Shown piece by piece: positions 6,015-9,258 of a stretch of 9,258 nucleotides of DNA. Each line of letters begins with the position of its first letter. Position 1 is the stretch's first letter. The notes below the pieces were generated by a model. That model ran no database searches. It saw only the letters and a list, made by a program, of their open reading frames with translations, and was not told the DNA's origin. This DNA is from Clostridia bacterium (GTDB lineage Bacteria > Bacillota > Clostridia > Oscillospirales > CAG-272): assembly GCA_017960705.1 (NCBI GenBank), contig JAGCYR010000182.1:1-9258 (forward strand), written 5' to 3'. A program made the translations under genes and the position numbers.

Positions 6015-9000
6015 TTACCGTGTTCTCGGATCGGTCGTCCCGTCTGCACGGGGATCGAGCCGGATAAAGTCGTATTTGCCGAGGGTGTAGATCTGTCCGT
6101 TGTATCTCACGTTCACGGTGAAGATACTGAAGTTGAGCAGGAAGCGGACCGTATCGGTGCCGTTCGAGTAGGTGACCAGCACGACCGAGCCGTCGCTGAT
6201 GGTGTACGCGGTCTTCTTATACGCGGGATCGTCCGCCTCGGAGTCGGTCACGAAACTGTTCTTGGTCTTCGTCGCGTAACTGTCGACGCCGGAGACCGTC
6301 AGATCCATCACGCCGTCCGCGCCGTCGTATTCGACCGACGCCTTGAGCGCCTCGACCTGTTCGCGGAGCCAATCGCTCGGAGCCGCGTTGAGCTGCTCTT
6401 CCGCGTCGGCGAGGATCGCGTCGACGTTGACCGCGACCTTGATCTTCTGCCCGCTGTCGGTGGAGTAAGCGTAGTAGGGATCGGCGGGATCGATCAGTTT
6501 CTTCAGAGCGTCGGGTGCGATATCCTTATCCTCGGTGCCCGGGGCGTAGTCGCCGCGGATCGCCTCGATGACCTCGACGATCTTGTTCTTGGCTTCCTCG
6601 CCGTAGGTCCTGCCGGTGAGCATTCCCTGTCCGAGGGTCTTGATACGGGTGTTTCTCGTCGAATCGTCCCCGGCAATGCCGATGAACCAGAGGTAACGGA
6701 GCAGTTTGTTGCGCTCGGTCAGTTTGTCTTCATACTGCCTCGTCAGCAGCTGGAAGTACTCTTCCTCGAGCGTTCTGCTGTCCTCTTCCCTCTCGGCTTC
6801 CTGTGCGAGCCGTTCCGCCGTGAGGAACCGGTGATCGGAGAGCCGCCAGGTCTGGAGATCGCCGATCGCGTAGTCGAGCACGTCGTAATAGTCGATCAGG
6901 TCGTCGTGCCAGATCCGGTAGTTCGCGGAGTAGTGCTTGTAGAGTTCGTTGTAGTCCTCTTTCATCAGATCGGTGTTCTGATAAACGAGGATGACGTACA
7001 TCGCGGCGCCGCTCTCGATGTCGCGCAGGAGTTCGTAGTCGGGGTTGCCCGCCTCGTTGAACACCGTGCCCGCGTACTGGAGCGCGCCGTGCATCACCAT
7101 TCCGAAGAACGGGATGGTGCGCGAAACGTAGTTGTAATGGCTTCCGTCGACAGGCGCGTTCAGCAGGTAGTCGACGTACGGCAGCGTGTAGACGTTGCCG
7201 CCCTGCGCCATCACGGTGTACTTCTCGGACGCTTCCTTCATCACGTCGGCGATCATCACCTTTGCCTGTTCGCGGGTGAAGAAGTCGTCCTCGTTGAAGT
7301 TGGAGGTCAGATCCGACGCGATGTTCGCAAGCGAGATCGAAAGCGAATTGAACTTCGAGAACTTCTTGTCGAACTTCGCAAACAGCGACGACAGTTTCGA
7401 CGCGGAGATCACGAATCCGAAGTAGGTCACAGACGTACGGGTGATCGTACTGTACATGCTCTTGCGGACGTAGCGGTCATCCATACTGCGGACCGAGGTC
7501 TTTCTCTTCGAGATGCTGCCGATCTTGCCCGGCATGTAGTTGTAGAGCAGATCGACGTCGGTGAACACCTCGAATCCCTCGTCCGCGTGTTCCGCGGCGT
7601 AGTTCATCAGGGCTTTGAATCCCTTCTTGCCGCCGACCTCCTTCATCCACTTGATCCGGTTCGGGTAATAGCCCTTGTAACCGTCGTTGTAGTAACCCAT
7701 CAAGCGGAACTCGACGTTGGAGATGCCCGCCTCGCGGAGTTCGTTTCCGATGGTCTGAATATCCTTGAAGCCGGACAGCGGCTTGTCGACCTCGATCGGG
7801 AACGAAAGCACGCTCTCGACCGTCTTGACCGTTGCGTAGGTCTCGATGTAGAGCGGGAGACGCGCTTCGAGTTCCTCGGCGGAGAGGGCGGTCAGATCGC
7901 CTTTTCCGAAGAGGTAATCGCGGTATGCGTCCGCCATTCCGACGTAGTCCGCGCGGTACTTCCCGTTGTCGGGTCCGAGCGTCTCGTTCAGAGCGGCGTC
8001 GGTCAGCATAACGTACTTCTGGGTATAGAAGCCGGTGTACTTGAAGTCGGAGGAGATCGAAACGGTGCTTCCCTTCTTGAGACGGCTGATCGAGTAGTTA
8101 TCGGTCGCACGGAAGGTGTAGGAAGCGTACGCTCCGACGTACGCGCCGCCGTCGTCAAGCTTCTTCATGTAGAGGCGCGCCAGCGACTCGCCCTCGGTGA
8201 TGACGGCGAGATAACCGACGTGCTGATCGCCGAAGATCGGCTTCTTGCCGTCTTCGGACATACCGGTCTGCACGGGGTTCACCGCGCCGAAGACCGGGAG
8301 ACGGATCGGCTGGCTGGAGCTGAGCGAGTCGCCTGCGTCCTTCGTCGTCAGGTTCGCGTAGGCGTAATCGTAGCTGTAGATCGGCTGGTTCAGAACGGCG
8401 CTGGACGGCATAGTGTTGTTGTAAATCAGCGCGCCGCTGCCGTCGGGGTAGAAGATGTAGCCGTCGTTTGCAGCCGAGGTATCGGTCGAGCCCGCGCCGA
8501 AGTAGCGCAGGAAGGACAGATCGGTCAGCTCGTACTTCGATTCGTCGAAGATGATCGAAGACGCGGGGATATCCACCATGAATCCGGTGTCGTCGAGCGT
8601 GTACTCGAGCGCGCAGCGGAACAGCGGGTTGTCGTAGATCAAAGGCTCGAAGCCGACCTTTTCCTCGTCCAGAAGCATCTGCGCCAGGGTGTAATCCGGG
8701 ACACTGTCGGTGATGAATTTCTGGACCTTCTGGAAGTCGCGGATCGTGGTCGCCTCGCTGACGCCCTCTCCGTGCTTGAAGTCCAGCGTGCGGATCACGG
8801 GGTAGGACTCGCCCGGCTCGAGATCGTAGTCGAGGACCGAGTAGGTCTTTTTCAGCGACGCAATCTTATCGGCGTTTTCCGCCATGGGAGTGCCGTCCTC
8901 GTTGTAGTAATCGTTCAGGTCGACGTCGATTTCGTACGAGGAGGCGAAGTTACCGAAATCCTTATACACGTCGTTCAGTTTCTTCGCCGTGGTGGATTCG

Positions 9001-9258
9001 CCCGGCAACCGTGTGGTTTTAGATCCGGGCGTCTTCTCGGTGGTCAGCGAGGGAATCAGCACTTTGAGCTGGTCGAGCATCTCGTCCTCAAGTTCCAGAG
9101 TCGCGGCGTACACGTCGGGATTGTTGCTTTTAAGATCGTCCTTGATCTTATCTCTCGCGAGCTTGAAATCGTAACGGAACCGCGAACAGACGTTAGAGTT
9201 GCGCTTGTCTTCGTCCGCGTTTGGAACACCGAGGATACTATTGATATCCGCCAAGAAC
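6015..9258 (-). CDS. Large DUF5696-type protein linked to sugar ABC transporter, N-terminus cut by window edge
   Basis: The frame is open to the right edge, so the true start and any signal peptide lie outside. About 1080 residues are visible, numbered here from the TTG at 9254, which I do not take as the start. The DUF5696-type core has YFGAGS then DGYIFYPDGSGALI (264-277) and VFGAVN (331-336). A barrel-like region follows, with LPLYIETYATVKTVESVLSF (476-495), EFRLMGYYNDGYKGYYPN (525-542) and FTDVDLLYNY (574-583). Further on are GGNVYTLPYVDYLLN (695-709) and IPFFGMVMHGALQYAG (724-739), then IESGAAMYVILVYQNTD (756-772). The C-terminal VLVTYSNGTDTVRFLLNFS resembles the end of glycoside-hydrolase-like DUF5696 proteins. 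A charged, helical segment (about 815-1015) appears added before it. Such proteins sit next to LplB/YtcP permeases, as here (gap 25 nt or less). I infer an extracytoplasmic glycan-binding or hydrolysing role; no catalytic pair is assigned. Confidence 0.82.
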   Translation of the reverse strand, partial: FLADINSILGVPNADEDKRNSNVCSRFRYDFKLARDKIKDDLKSNNPDVYAATLELEDEMLDQLKVLIPSLTTEKTPGSKTTRLPGESTTAKKLNDVYKDFGNFASSYEIDVDLNDYYNEDGTPMAENADKIASLKKTYSVLDYDLEPGESYPVIRTLDFKHGEGVSEATTIRDFQKVQKFITDSVPDYTLAQMLLDEEKVGFEPLIYDNPLFRCALEYTLDDTGFMVDIPASSIIFDESKYELTDLSFLRYFGAGSTDTSAANDGYIFYPDGSGALIYNNTMPSSAVLNQPIYSYDYAYANLTTKDAGDSLSSSQPIRLPVFGAVNPVQTGMSEDGKKPIFGDQHVGYLAVITEGESLARLYMKKLDDGGAYVGAYASYTFRATDNYSISRLKKGSTVSISSDFKYTGFYTQKYVMLTDAALNETLGPDNGKYRADYVGMADAYRDYLFGKGDLTALSAEELEARLPLYIETYATVKTVESVLSFPIEVDKPLSGFKDIQTIGNELREAGISNVEFRLMGYYNDGYKGYYPNRIKWMKEVGGKKGFKALMNYAAEHADEGFEVFTDVDLLYNYMPGKIGSISKRKTSVRSMDDRYVRKSMYSTITRTSVTYFGFVISASKLSSLFAKFDKKFSKFNSLSISLANIASDLTSNFNEDDFFTREQAKVMIADVMKEASEKYTVMAQGGNVYTLPYVDYLLNAPVDGSHYNYVSRTIPFFGMVMHGALQYAGTVFNEAGNPDYELLRDIESGAAMYVILVYQNTDLMKEDYNELYKHYSANYRIWHDDLIDYYDVLDYAIGDLQTWRLSDHRFLTAERLAQEAEREEDSRTLEEEYFQLLTRQYEDKLTERNKLLRYLWFIGIAGDDSTRNTRIKTLGQGMLTGRTYGEEAKNKIVEVIEAIRGDYAPGTEDKDIAPDALKKLIDPADPYYAYSTDSGQKIKVAVNVDAILADAEEQLNAAPSDWLREQVEALKASVEYDGADGVMDLTVSGVDSYATKTKNSFVTDSEADDPAYKKTAYTISDGSVVLVTYSNGTDTVRFLLNFSIFTVNVRYNGQIYTLGKYDFIRLDPRADGTTDPRTR

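Noticed and set aside
7195..7425. Plus-strand open frame inside the DUF5696 gene
   Set aside because: It is antisense to a continuous 1080-codon frame with family motifs on both sides and has no start signals of its own.
6015..9254. TTG at 9254 as the true start of the DUF5696 gene
   Set aside because: The frame continues to the window edge, no ribosome-binding site can be seen, and family members normally begin further upstream with an export signal.

Overview
The window looks like chromosomal DNA from an endospore-forming Firmicute of the class Clostridia, possibly Oscillospiraceae or Christensenellales. GC is moderately high by eye. The main pointers are a complete cotJA-cotJB-cotJC spore-coat operon, a small four-cysteine protein of the clostridial DUF6472 type, and an atypical GyrB/ParE-like topoisomerase subunit of a kind I associate with Clostridia. 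A fourth pointer is an LplB/YtcP-type sugar permease pair next to a DUF5696 protein. No tRNA, rRNA, CRISPR array, transposase, integrase or phage gene was seen.

Layout, left to right. (1) 1-1807, minus strand: N-terminal 602 residues of a type IIA topoisomerase ATPase subunit, cut by the left edge inside the motif equivalent to QRYKGLGE. (2) 1808-2002: back-to-back promoters, both close to the housekeeping consensus. One serves the topoisomerase gene and the other the small gene at 2003-2209 on the plus strand, which ends at a very strong terminator (2224-2258). (3) 3482-2275, minus strand: tightly packed cotJA, cotJB and cotJC. (4) 3483-3960: 478 bp without a credible gene. It holds two perfect short hairpins framed by AGTTATGAG units and direct repeats, a 58-bp composite hairpin, and the terminator of the next operon. 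(5) 9258-3961, minus strand: an operon of a large DUF5696 protein (N-terminus beyond the right edge), a MalF-like permease and a MalG-like permease.

How the genes work together. The two permeases should form the membrane channel of an ABC importer for a carbohydrate. The DUF5696 protein, which looks like a glycoside-hydrolase-type barrel, probably handles the same glycan. No ATPase or substrate-binding protein lies in the window, so these are upstream or are shared with other transporters. CotJA, CotJB and CotJC act together in the spore coat, and CotJC keeps all five manganese-catalase metal ligands. The topoisomerase subunit needs a GyrA/ParC-like partner, which would be expected beyond the left edge.

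I found no clearly new defence or mobile system. The best candidates for a second look are the divergent topoisomerase, the extra C-terminal segment of the DUF5696 protein, and the structured repeat cluster at 3557-3801.
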